A model generated the notes under the pieces. It was not told the DNA's origin and did not search any database. It worked only from the letters and a program-made list of their open reading frames with translations. The position numbers and the translations under genes are program-made. 14,442 nt of DNA. Source: Spirochaetota bacterium (GTDB taxonomy: Bacteria > Spirochaetota > UBA4802 > UB4802). This document shows positions 1 to 7,961 of the stretch, piece by piece. The DNA is taken from contig JAKPOE010000082.1 in NCBI GenBank assembly GCA_029548025.1, positions 1 through 14,442 of the forward strand, given 5' to 3'. Numbering within the stretch: position 1 is the first letter of the stretch; every line of letters begins with the position of its first letter.

Positions 1-840
1 CATTGAACTGCTATAAAAACGAATTCCCACCCAGTTTGCAGGATGTTTGTACCGTTTATCCCGTATTACATAAACAAATGCATCTGCATAAGCAGTAAAT
101 GATGGTTTACTTTTAAGAGCAGTTAAAAATTCTCGTAAAAACAACAATCGGTTTACATCAATAACAGCGCAATTGAATGTAATAAATCCACCTATCCCTT
201 TTTGCATCAATACCAATCCTGTATTATATGATTGCCCCTGCATGATAGTCAAATCAATTATTAAGCATCCTGGTTTTACCAGAGCATCGTCCATAACAAA
301 ATTTTTTTTATTATCACTATACCACAATGGCTTATCAGTAATTATTATACTTGATGAGATGGCAAATCCATAGTGAACCCCAGATTGTTTTACAGCAGCA
401 ATAATGCTATCCCGGTTACTATCGCCTATATTTATTGCAATAACCGAAGGGATAACCCGCGTGCTACCCATTGCCGCTACAAGAGAAGGCATAAAGGCTA
501 CCACACTTCCCGACTGATGGTACAGAATTGCTTCAAACGGTATTGCATCGGTATATACATCGGCAAAGATAATAACACGGCTGTATGGAGCACATTCTTT
601 TATTACAGGTTTCATCTTTTCATCAATGTTATTTTCAATCCCCCCAACAGGCTGCAACAATCCAAGATTGTTATAGTACTCATAAACCAGATCCTTCACT
701 TCACTGTAACAATTGCTCAATCGTACTGGCTGAATATAGGTCCGTGTAATAATCCACGCAAAGATATCATTTTCATTTTTTGCTGTATATAAAAGTGCTA
801 CATCCTTTGGCAATTTTTTTTGAATCGCTGTGATGGGGAT
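1..840 (-). other. C-terminal CHAT fold with replaced catalytic dyad
   Basis: Residues 2173-2452 carry CHAT landmarks: LPKDVALLYTAKNENDIFAWIITR (2182-2205), VIIFADVYTDAIPFEAILYH (2261-2280, matching the P-D-G-x-L-x-x-L-P-F-E-A-L step), FMPSL (2288-2292), GLVLMQKGIGGFI (2380-2392, matching the A-F-L-x-A-G-A-x-S-V-V step) and HPANWVGIRFY (2438-2448, matching the H-P-x-x-W-A-A-F end). At the H-x-A-T-H-G position the sequence is GFAISS, with Ser2334 where the His is expected. At the L-V-V-L-S-A-C-E-T-G position it is LIIDLTIMQG, with Ile2371 where the Cys is expected. CHAT is a caspase-like clan CD peptidase fold, so this copy is probably catalytically dead. Alignments were made by eye. Confidence 0.75.
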
Positions 841-3800
841 TGCATTCCTTACCAGGTTGTCATACTGTTGCTTAAAATATTCATTATTACTCAGTACTGC
901 TATGCCATATATCATCCTGTGTAATTCGGCATATTGCAAGGCATCTTTTTGATTGCCTCTGCTCATTGAATAGGATACCATGTAATTAAAAAGTTTATCC
1001 AGCAAATAGGGATAGTCGCTATAATAAAAACCTGCCATATCACTGCTGAGCGAAACAATGAACCTTGCAATAGCATTTTCAGCAGCTTTGAAAACGGATT
1101 CATCGGTTTTTTTGGCTATAGCCATCTTTTGAAGCTGAATGTTCATCAAAAAAAGATCATACAGCGATTTATCCCATGATATCATCCCGCTTTCATCAAG
1201 CAGTTTCCCTGCTTCTTTTGTTTTCCCCATAGCAATAACAGAATACAGGTAACGCATATACCACTGACGTTTTATTTGAAAAGGTAGATCATGGAATGCC
1301 GTGCACAGTGTATGCGCCTGCTTAAATTTTCCCGTTTTTTGATATGCAACGATGTGCTGTAAGACAAAAGTCCATGCTGGTTTGCCTTTTTGTGAAGGGA
1401 TGCTTTCTATGAGTTGTATGGATCGTTGCGGCACACTTTTATTACAATTATCTGCAATCTTTATGGTATAAAACTGTATATCAATCCACTGAGCATACTG
1501 CAATGCATTTTGAGCAGCCATAAGCATCTTGAGCCATGCCTCTTCATTTATATCAGCATGCAACACAATTTCATGTATTACAAACAAGGACAACGCATCG
1601 TAATCCATGCTGGTGAGGGTATCAACAGAGTATTTATTATTCTTTAATGAGTTTATGAGCATACCTGCGTTGGTCGCTATAGGGTAACTATCGATTGCAT
1701 AGCCAAGCGAATAGACCAAACAAAGTTCACGCTGTGAAAGGATATAATCCGCTGTAAACTGTTGTAGCGCCTTTCCTGCCTTATCATCCTCTTTAAGGAG
1801 AGCAGCAAATTGTATATATAATAACCGTAATTGATTGAGTGGTAACAGTGATTTTTCATGATTATCAAAGGTATCATATTCTGCAAGGGGTTGATTGCCA
1901 TTCCATGCTTCAATAAGCGCAGCATACACCTCATTATCAAGAGTCCCCTGCAATGCCGCATTCCCTTTCAAAGCTTTTAAAGCTTCCTCCATGTGACCCT
2001 GTAGCAGATATGCATACACAAGGTATGACCGGGCAATTGAATCGTTATCTGCAATCAACTGTATTAATGCCACTGCATCATCTATTTTTCCTTGATAGAG
2101 CAGCACCTTGATCTTATGTATAGTATATTCATTATCATGCAGTCCTGTTTGTTTCCACCGCTCTAATGCCAGTAAAGCCTTTGTGTAATCCCCCTTACCA
2201 AGAGCATTATTGAACAATTGACTGCTGGATTTTGCAACAACCAGCGCATTGCTCTCCCTCTGCTTTATATCAGATGGAGTTTTACCCAATAGCAGTAATG
2301 GTGTATTGACTTCATGGAGAAGGTTAGCATCATCGCTGCTGATTGCTCTTACAATAGTTTCTACCCTGCCACCAGCATAATATCCAATAATAGTAGCCAC
2401 ATCAGCATAGAGTGCCGCGTCACTTAAAAGTAATAAATCGTTAAGCGATAGTCCCTGAATATTTTTAACAACAGCAGAACACTCTATAACAGTCGTAAAA
2501 CAATACCGGGCTGTTACAGCATAGAGCTTGTTTTCAGAATCGACAATATACTCTGCTTCATGGATGTCGTTAATAACATTTGGTATACCTGACAATCGCA
2601 TATCCGTTGCTATGGATGTCACTGGCAGCCATACTTTTTTTTCTACTTCAGGTGCCCGTGCCGCACATGGTATACATCCAAGCTTATACAACAGGGTAGT
2701 ATCAAGCAATGGATGTATAGTCATAAACGAATCATTTAAAATGACATAGCCCCGGTTACCATAGTTTTGTAAAACAGCTTCAATATCAGCGGTTATAGTT
2801 TTTGCATTTATTTCATCAGATATTAATCTCCAATCAACCGTATTTTTATATGCTATCCAGCAATACAACTTTCCGTTATAGTCATAAAAATGCAACACAG
2901 GCACATCATACCGTGTCGCTCTATAAGCACCAACATAGGGTGCCATGAAATCTGTAGCATTTTTACGGAATGTATCTATCTTTTTATACTGCATGGATAG
3001 ATTTTCCTTTATTGTATCAATGAGTTCCTTTTTTCCATCAGCTACTATCTTCTGCGTTAATGCCCTTTCAAGCTTATAAACAGTAAAACATGTTTTTTTG
3101 TAATGAGTAAAAAATTCATCATCACCTTTATTGTGAAAATCATTGAGCGTTGCTCCTGACATTGCTAAAGCAACAATCTGTTTGCGTTGCTGTGCAGTAA
3201 ATGCCTCTCTGTATTTTCCTGCATTGAGCAAGTAATCCGTATACCTATCATAAAGATTATAGATAAAGCCTGCATATCGCGCATATAATTGAGGCAACAA
3301 CTCAACACGCGATAAAACACCAGCTATAAGGCTGTCAGGATTTTCAATATGCTGCATTAAACTATTATAGCGATTAGCATAATCCCATACAGTAGCTTCT
3401 GCAAACCATACCAATTCTTTTGACTGTACAGCGTTTGCCTTGAATCGTGCGCTTATAATATCATCATAGCCTTCCTTAACCTTGCCGGTAGCAATATTGC
3501 ATATACCTCTATTGATAAGTAATTTTATGACAAATTCCTGATGATATGGATCATTAGCGTTATAGTCAATTGCCTGTGATAATAGCGCTGATGCTTGTGA
3601 ATATAAAGAAGCTGTTGCAGTGCTTTGTCCCAGGGATGACTGGTTATTGGCCATAATTGTTGCTTTTTGCATCAGCAACAGAGCATAAAGAGCATTAAAT
3701 GATATGGTACTGCCTTCAACCTGTTTTGTTGCCTGCTGCGATAATTTTTCTATATCCTCAGGGACAGGCCTTTTTTTCTGGGCTTTCATAGTATTGATAT

Positions 3801-6800
3801 AGTTATTGCTAAGTTGAGCATAAACACGTTCATACATGCTTGTTGTATAGTGCTCTATGGTGTCCAACGCTACATCAGTTTGGTGCAGAGCATCCTTTGC
3901 TCCATAACTGCCTGCAGTATAACAGTAAGCCCATTGCAGCATCATCCGGTATACCTTATCAACAGCAATGGATTCTTTCTGAGCTATTGCCAGCGCTTGT
4001 TCATAGTAGCGTACAGCATCAGCAATTTGTCCGGATTGAGCAGCGCAATAGCCGGCATTTTGCAGTGCAGAAAATGTAACATCAAGGAACAGGCTGCCTT
4101 TGCGATTACCTGCTAACTTTATAATTTTATCATACCGTGTCAGAGCATCGGTAAACCTGCCATTGCTTATATAAATCTCTGCAGTCATAGAATGAATAAG
4201 CAATTGCATTTCAAAAGATGAAAGCTCAGAAACAATTTTTCCTTCACCAATGATAATATCATCCTGATTTACAGTAAACACATATACAGGACCAAGTGTT
4301 ACTATTTTTAATCCTATTTTGTATTGCTTTTCTTTTGTTAGTGATACATTTTTTTCAGCAAGTTCCAGATAAGTTAATGCTTCTTTATCGTTCCCCAGTT
4401 TACGGTAGCATTCAGCTATTGCTATATATAATCGTGAGTTACTTTCCTCATGATTATAGCGTGCCGCATGTATAACACATGTAGTATACCAGTCTATCGC
4501 CTTAGTATAATTCCCCTGCATCTGTTGAAATAAGGCAAAATATTTATATAATGTATAGAGCTGATCTTTTACTGAAAGCTCATTCTTCTGAGCTATCGCC
4601 TTATAAATAGTATATGTACGCTGCATGGCTGCATATGCACCGCTATAGTTTCCCTGTTGCCATAGGCAATATCCATAATGGTAATAAAACTGTGCTTCTT
4701 CTTTTAATGAGGTAAATACCTTTTGATAGCTGGCAGCCTTGTTATAATGAGGCAAAGCTAAAGTATAATTTTTAAGCAGAAAATATATATTTGCCAGATT
4801 GGTATGTATATCCGCCTCTTTATGAGATGTTATAGTTTCATCGTTTGCCTCCAGTGCTTTCTCATACAGTGGAATGCATTGTTCCCAGAGGTACTCACTA
4901 AAATATGAATCAATCAAACGCTTCTTAGAAGGGCAGCACATCCGCAATTCATCCACATACTGATATACCCACCCTTTTAATAAATACGCATCAACAAATC
5001 TATCATCAATAAACAAAGCCCAATCAATATGGTATAGCGCCTGTTTCAACATATCAAGCTGCTTCTCAAATTCCTCTGATGCTCTGCCTTCCATAGCACG
5101 AGGTGACGAGCCAACCGATATAGCTTTCTGTACATAGATATAGCCAAGTGCATAGATATGCGCCTTATCAAAATCCATACGCGCAACCGAAAGGCGGTGA
5201 CCCTGCCCGGAATATTCATTTTCAAGTGTTTCCAGCATAGTATGTTGTAATGGAATACTGGCATTGATGTATCCAATATGCGCTCCTGCAGCGTTTATGT
5301 TGTACACATCCTGATAACGACGCCTCAGATATAGCAATGTATTCATGGTAATATAACGTTTATACAATTCACTGGACTCTTTGTATTTCCCCTCCTCATA
5401 CAGTTTTTGTCCGTTTGTTTCAAAGTAATCTATCAATTGTTCAATAATAGGACGAATATCCTGCTTCCATTGGGCCTGAAAGTTATTTGTTGCAGCCTCA
5501 TAGTAGCCAGCCCAATCATCGCTTTTCTGTTTTTGTGCAAGCTCGCCTGATTTTACATTGAATAAAAAATATGCAACATCCAGTTTTTTTGTATTTGCAA
5601 GCCCCTGTTTTAAGTAGAGCAATGCCTCTTCATTTTTCCCTAGCTCAAGAAGGCTGGTGGCAGCTATGTATTGAAAAATAGCCTTTGCAATAGGCAGGGT
5701 ATACCGTTCAACAGCTTCCTTCGCACCTGCATACCGCTGAGCTGCCGGCAATTGTTTTGTAGCATTAACAACTTCCATCGTAATTTCATTTTTTAGATAG
5801 GTGTATGATGATTCCAACAGCACTATCCATTCTTCAGGTATAGTAAATCCCCCGTACAGCAACCGGCCAATCTTAAAGCGCACATATGCAAGCCTGGAAT
5901 AGGTGGTATAGGTATTAGCAATATCGCGGTACGCTGCTAAAGCTCTCTGCGTGAAACCCTGACGCACATACCTATCAGCTAACTCTTCCATAAAAAATGG
6001 CGTTAGCTTTTCATTGTTTTCCAACTTCAACGCTTTTATGTTTTTTTCAAGGTATGCTATTGTATTGTTTTCTTTTAAGGATATAAATTGCGAATACAAT
6101 AAAGCCGGCTTGCTTCCTGGCGATAGTTCCTGCAATATCTGTTTTGCAGCGGTATAGTGTTCATCCCTTGAAAGTTCATACAGAGCCTTTGCAATAATCA
6201 TCTGGGAATCAATATCCACCGCTTCTCTAAAAAAATAATATGTTGCAAACAAACATCGCTGATATCGTTCTATATCATCAAAATCTTCTTTATATTTCAG
6301 CGCCAGTTCATACTGTCTAAGTGCATTTTTTTGTTTTGGTATTATCCCCGTATGGGGAATCATTGCCATGTTTATGTGCTCACCTTCAACCACACTATAG
6401 ACAATAACCCCATCAGCATACGGTACCCATCGTGGCGCGGTTGAAGATTCATCAATCAATGTCAACGGATATTCTTCACCCGTTTTTGCATTGTAATAAT
6501 ACAGCATACCATTATCATTGGCATTAACCATTCCATCGCCGCTGGTATCATGCTCAATCCGTGTAAAATAGATATCATCATCTGTTTTTCCATAGCATGG
6601 CGACAGTTGCAGTGACAAATTATTGGTAAGCTTTTGTATAGCACCGGTTGCGATAGTTATCCGGTAAAGGTTGGTTCCCCTGCCATCCTGTTTTGTAAAA
6701 AGAATCGCATTGCCATCATTTGAAAACCGTGGTTGCATCCCTCCGGTTATCTTGCGAACATTGTTGCCATCCCTGCCCATAATAAAAATGCTTTCCTCAC

Positions 6801-7356
6801 CTTCGCGCTCAGATGAAAAGGCAATCCATTTGCCATCAGGCGAAAAGCATGGGCTTGCATCCCTTATGGGGACTATAGCGCCGGTTGTTGCATCTTTTAT
6901 TGTTGTAAGATTTTTCGAAGGCTGCTCGCTTTCTAATTCACGCTGTGATACTATCGTAGCTATATTTAATTTCATGAGCAAAATATCACCCTGGGGGTCA
7001 TCCCGTGTTGAAACAAATACACACCATTTACCATCAGGTGAAACATCAGGTGCAAAATCTTTTGCAGGGTGTACGGTTAATCGAAACGTTGTAATGTCAT
7101 CCAGTGGCCTAAGATAGATATCAAAATTATTACGCTCTCTGTTTGATGCATAGATAAAGTACTTCCCATCAGTAGTAATAGTACCACTTACATTTACCGA
7201 ACGCTCAAAGGTAAGAGGTATAGCTCTGCCCGTACCAAAACGATACTCTTTTGTTAAAACCTGTGAATAATCAAATGGAACATCACGCTGTGCAGTAGAA
7301 ACACATCCATCAAACGATAGCAATAGTAACAGTACTATGAACAATACACGCTTCAT
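1..7356 (-). CDS. Giant PD40-TPR-CHAT-like probable lipoprotein, 3' end off the left edge
   Basis: The frame opens with ATG at 7356 and stays open to base 1: 2452 codons with no in-frame stop, so the C-terminus lies outside the window. The first 17 residues are a hydrophobic signal with a loose lipobox ending at Cys18 (FDGC), suggesting a lipoprotein. Residues about 53-335 carry TolB/PD40 propeller repeats (SPDGKW, DGKYFIYAS, SPDGKWIAFSSER). TPR-type helical repeats run from about 343 to 1375 and again from about 1706 to 2150 (for example residues 849-920 and 1713-1790). CHAT-like modules lie at about 1479-1705 and 2173-2452. The start is supported by an ATGA overlap with the upstream DUF1318 gene and a GGTGA just before the ATG. 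No enzymatic role is supported, because the CHAT dyad residues appear replaced. A scaffold or interaction role in the envelope is my inference. The architecture is confident; the function is unknown. Confidence 0.9.
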   Translation of the reverse strand, partial: MKRVLFIVLLLLLSFDGCVSTAQRDVPFDYSQVLTKEYRFGTGRAIPLTFERSVNVSGTITTDGKYFIYASNRERNNFDIYLRPLDDITTFRLTVHPAKDFAPDVSPDGKWCVFVSTRDDPQGDILLMKLNIATIVSQRELESEQPSKNLTTIKDATTGAIVPIRDASPCFSPDGKWIAFSSEREGEESIFIMGRDGNNVRKITGGMQPRFSNDGNAILFTKQDGRGTNLYRITIATGAIQKLTNNLSLQLSPCYGKTDDDIYFTRIEHDTSGDGMVNANDNGMLYYYNAKTGEEYPLTLIDESSTAPRWVPYADGVIVYSVVEGEHINMAMIPHTGIIPKQKNALRQYELALKYKEDFDDIERYQRCLFATYYFFREAVDIDSQMIIAKALYELSRDEHYTAAKQILQELSPGSKPALLYSQFISLKENNTIAYLEKNIKALKLENNEKLTPFFMEELADRYVRQGFTQRALAAYRDIANTYTTYSRLAYVRFKIGRLLYGGFTIPEEWIVLLESSYTYLKNEITMEVVNATKQLPAAQRYAGAKEAVERYTLPIAKAIFQYIAATSLLELGKNEEALLYLKQGLANTKKLDVAYFLFNVKSGELAQKQKSDDWAGYYEAATNNFQAQWKQDIRPIIEQLIDYFETNGQKLYEEGKYKESSELYKRYITMNTLLYLRRRYQDVYNINAAGAHIGYINASIPLQHTMLETLENEYSGQGHRLSVARMDFDKAHIYALGYIYVQKAISVGSSPRAMEGRASEEFEKQLDMLKQALYHIDWALFIDDRFVDAYLLKGWVYQYVDELRMCCPSKKRLIDSYFSEYLWEQCIPLYEKALEANDETITSHKEADIHTNLANIYFLLKNYTLALPHYNKAASYQKVFTSLKEEAQFYYHYGYCLWQQGNYSGAYAAMQRTYTIYKAIAQKNELSVKDQLYTLYKYFALFQQMQGNYTKAIDWYTTCVIHAARYNHEESNSRLYIAIAECYRKLGNDKEALTYLELAEKNVSLTKEKQYKIGLKIVTLGPVYVFTVNQDDIIIGEGKIVSELSSFEMQLLIHSMTAEIYISNGRFTDALTRYDKIIKLAGNRKGSLFLDVTFSALQNAGYCAAQSGQIADAVRYYEQALAIAQKESIAVDKVYRMMLQWAYCYTAGSYGAKDALHQTDVALDTIEHYTTSMYERVYAQLSNNYINTMKAQKKRPVPEDIEKLSQQATKQVEGSTISFNALYALLLMQKATIMANNQSSLGQSTATASLYSQASALLSQAIDYNANDPYHQEFVIKLLINRGICNIATGKVKEGYDDIISARFKANAVQSKELVWFAEATVWDYANRYNSLMQHIENPDSLIAGVLSRVELLPQLYARYAGFIYNLYDRYTDYLLNAGKYREAFTAQQRKQIVALAMSGATLNDFHNKGDDEFFTHYKKTCFTVYKLERALTQKIVADGKKELIDTIKENLSMQYKKIDTFRKNATDFMAPYVGAYRATRYDVPVLHFYDYNGKLYCWIAYKNTVDWRLISDEINAKTITADIEAVLQNYGNRGYVILNDSFMTIHPLLDTTLLYKLGCIPCAARAPEVEKKVWLPVTSIATDMRLSGIPNVINDIHEAEYIVDSENKLYAVTARYCFTTVIECSAVVKNIQGLSLNDLLLLSDAALYADVATIIGYYAGGRVETIVRAISSDDANLLHEVNTPLLLLGKTPSDIKQRESNALVVAKSSSQLFNNALGKGDYTKALLALERWKQTGLHDNEYTIHKIKVLLYQGKIDDAVALIQLIADNDSIARSYLVYAYLLQGHMEEALKALKGNAALQGTLDNEVYAALIEAWNGNQPLAEYDTFDNHEKSLLPLNQLRLLYIQFAALLKEDDKAGKALQQFTADYILSQRELCLVYSLGYAIDSYPIATNAGMLINSLKNNKYSVDTLTSMDYDALSLFVIHEIVLHADINEEAWLKMLMAAQNALQYAQWIDIQFYTIKIADNCNKSVPQRSIQLIESIPSQKGKPAWTFVLQHIVAYQKTGKFKQAHTLCTAFHDLPFQIKRQWYMRYLYSVIAMGKTKEAGKLLDESGMISWDKSLYDLFLMNIQLQKMAIAKKTDESVFKAAENAIARFIVSLSSDMAGFYYSDYPYLLDKLFNYMVSYSMSRGNQKDALQYAELHRMIYGIAVLSNNEYFKQQYDNLVRNAIPITAIQKKLPKDVALLYTAKNENDIFAWIITRTYIQPVRLSNCYSEVKDLVYEYYNNLGLLQPVGGIENNIDEKMKPVIKECAPYSRVIIFADVYTDAIPFEAILYHQSGSVVAFMPSLVAAMGSTRVIPSVIAINIGDSNRDSIIAAVKQSGVHYGFAISSSIIITDKPLWYSDNKKNFVMDDALVKPGCLIIDLTIMQGQSYNTGLVLMQKGIGGFITFNCAVIDVNRLLFLREFLTALKSKPSFTAYADAFVYVIRDKRYKHPANWVGIRFYSSSM
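2242..2922 (-). other. Degenerate CHAT-like domain 1 (internal)
   Basis: Residues about 1479-1705 follow a TPR hinge (AGKYREAFTAQQRKQIVALA, from 1379) of the kind that precedes CHAT domains. They contain VPVLHFYDYNGKLYCWIAY, a YVILND strand followed by MTIHPLLD, an LSGIPNVINDIHEAEYI segment like the LPGA..EA step of CHAT, and a following LSLNDLLLL segment. No H-x-A-x-H-G or L-S-A-C-x-T-G signature can be found. The assignment rests on the order of these elements and on similarity to the C-terminal module, so it is tentative. Confidence 0.5.
3232..6330 (-). other. First TPR solenoid of the giant lipoprotein
   Basis: Residues about 343-1375 are almost wholly helical repeats with TPR spacing. 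Clear units include NLANIYFLLKNYTLALPHYN (853-872), GYCLWQQGNYSGAYAAMQ (895-912), QMQGNYTKAIDWYTT (946-960), AECYRKLGNDKEAL (about 980-1000) and ISNGRFTDALTRYDKII (about 1053-1070). Small residues at positions 8 and 20 and the aromatic positions of the TPR consensus are visible. TPR solenoids bind protein partners. Some stretches, such as 690-800, are divergent and may be non-TPR helices. Confidence 0.85.
6352..7200 (-). other. PD40/TolB-like beta-propeller region of the giant lipoprotein
   Basis: Residues about 53-335 contain repeated PD40 signatures: DGKYFIYASNR near 62, SPDGKWCVFVSTR near 108, SPDGKWIAFSSER near 172, a degenerate SNDGNAILFT near 212, and DDDIYFTR near 259. These are typical of the TolB C-terminal propeller and related envelope proteins, which bind protein partners. 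It is placed straight after the lipobox, as expected for a periplasm-facing module. The number of blades (about five or six) is estimated by eye. Confidence 0.85.
6514..6549 (-). other. EF-hand-like calcium-binding loop within the propeller
   Basis: Residues 270-281 read DTSGDGMVNAND. This fits the 12-residue EF-hand/dockerin loop pattern, with Asp, Ser and Asp at positions 1, 3 and 5, a hydrophobic residue at 8, Asn at 9 and Asp at 12. Such isolated loops occur in exported proteins and can bind calcium. Calcium binding here is inferred from the pattern alone. Confidence 0.6.
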
Positions 7357-7961
7357 TTCTTCACCCAGCGCCCGTCATTGTTTTGTATCCAGTCACCTTT
7401 TTTAGCTTTTGCATGCTGCTCTTTGGCAAATTCAACTGCAAACTGTATAGCTTTTGTTTCATTGCTTTTGGTGGCACCTGAACTTTTAACAAAAATAATA
7501 CTGCGGGCATTATTTTCTTGTTGTACAATGGTGCGTATTGCATCAGATTCCTGCAGCGATTGCAGCGATTGCAGCCTTTTTTCATCCACTATTGCAATAT
7601 ATCCGTTATTCTGTTCGCCAATAAGCCCTTTATCCTTATATAACCGTATTATATCGCTGTTTAATTCCCTGATCTGGATGGCATTCAGCAACTCCCCGTC
7701 AGCGTTGATAACCGCTTTACGATTCCCTTTTGATGGGGTCATCACCGTCGATGTAACCCATGCGTCCTGTTCAAGCTCATGGTATTCTCCAATGAGCTGA
7801 CGCTCTAACGCGGTCTTTTCACCGGTAATATTGATAGCAGGTGGGTATATTTCAAGGCAACTTGGCATATCTTGAATACAACCGGAGGAAGTACATCCAG
7901 ACATACAAACAACTATACCGGCAATACACGCGAGTGCTATCGCCACCACGTTTTTTTTCAT
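7353..7961 (-). CDS. DUF1318 (YdbL-family) lipoprotein
   Basis: This 202-aa protein has a signal peptide ending in a good lipobox (CMSGC, lipidated Cys23). Residues about 35-70 form a conserved-looking segment (EIYPPAINITGEKTALERQL, then GEYHELEQDAW). The C-terminal half matches DUF1318/YdbL of enterobacteria: KGLIGEQNNGYIAIV at 111-125, and the end GDWIQNNDGRWVKK at 189-202 matches the family's G-x-x-x-Q-x-x-x-G-x-W-V-x-K ending. E. coli YdbL is a smaller soluble periplasmic protein working with YdbH and the lipoprotein YnbE; here the DUF1318 domain is itself membrane-anchored. The start is set by a GGGAGGA Shine-Dalgarno six bases upstream, inside the end of the AsmA-like gene. It overlaps both neighbours by ATGA. 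A role as assembly factor for the AsmA-like partner is inferred. Confidence 0.88.
   Translation of the reverse strand: MKKNVVAIALACIAGIVVCMSGCTSSGCIQDMPSCLEIYPPAINITGEKTALERQLIGEYHELEQDAWVTSTVMTPSKGNRKAVINADGELLNAIQIRELNSDIIRLYKDKGLIGEQNNGYIAIVDEKRLQSLQSLQESDAIRTIVQQENNARSIIFVKSSGATKSNETKAIQFAVEFAKEQHAKAKKGDWIQNNDGRWVKK
7552..7576 (-). repeat. Short in-frame tandem repeat (9-bp unit)
   Basis: The unit tgcagcgat occurs twice in tandem, followed by a partial third copy (tgcagcc). In the DUF1318 lipoprotein it encodes Leu-Gln-Ser repeats (LQSLQSLQ, around residues 130-137), inserted after the conserved GYIAIV segment. The units are nearly identical, so this is likely a recent slippage expansion, and it keeps the reading frame. 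Confidence 0.8.

Noticed and set aside
373..792. Open plus-strand frame of 139 codons
   Set aside because: It is antisense to the clear CHAT landmarks of the giant protein; codon content is unlike a real gene.
6671..7117. Open plus-strand frame of 148 codons
   Set aside because: It lies wholly antisense to the PD40 propeller codons of the giant gene, has no ribosome binding site, and its protein shows no recognisable fold.
1..7356. Possibility that the giant gene is a pseudogene or several genes
   Set aside because: All triplets from 7356 to 1 were read and contain no stop; recognisable domains continue in the same frame to the last codon.
7378..7800. Open plus-strand frame of 140 codons rich in Cys and Ser
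   Set aside because: It is antisense to the DUF1318 gene, whose family match and strong ribosome binding site settle the coding strand.
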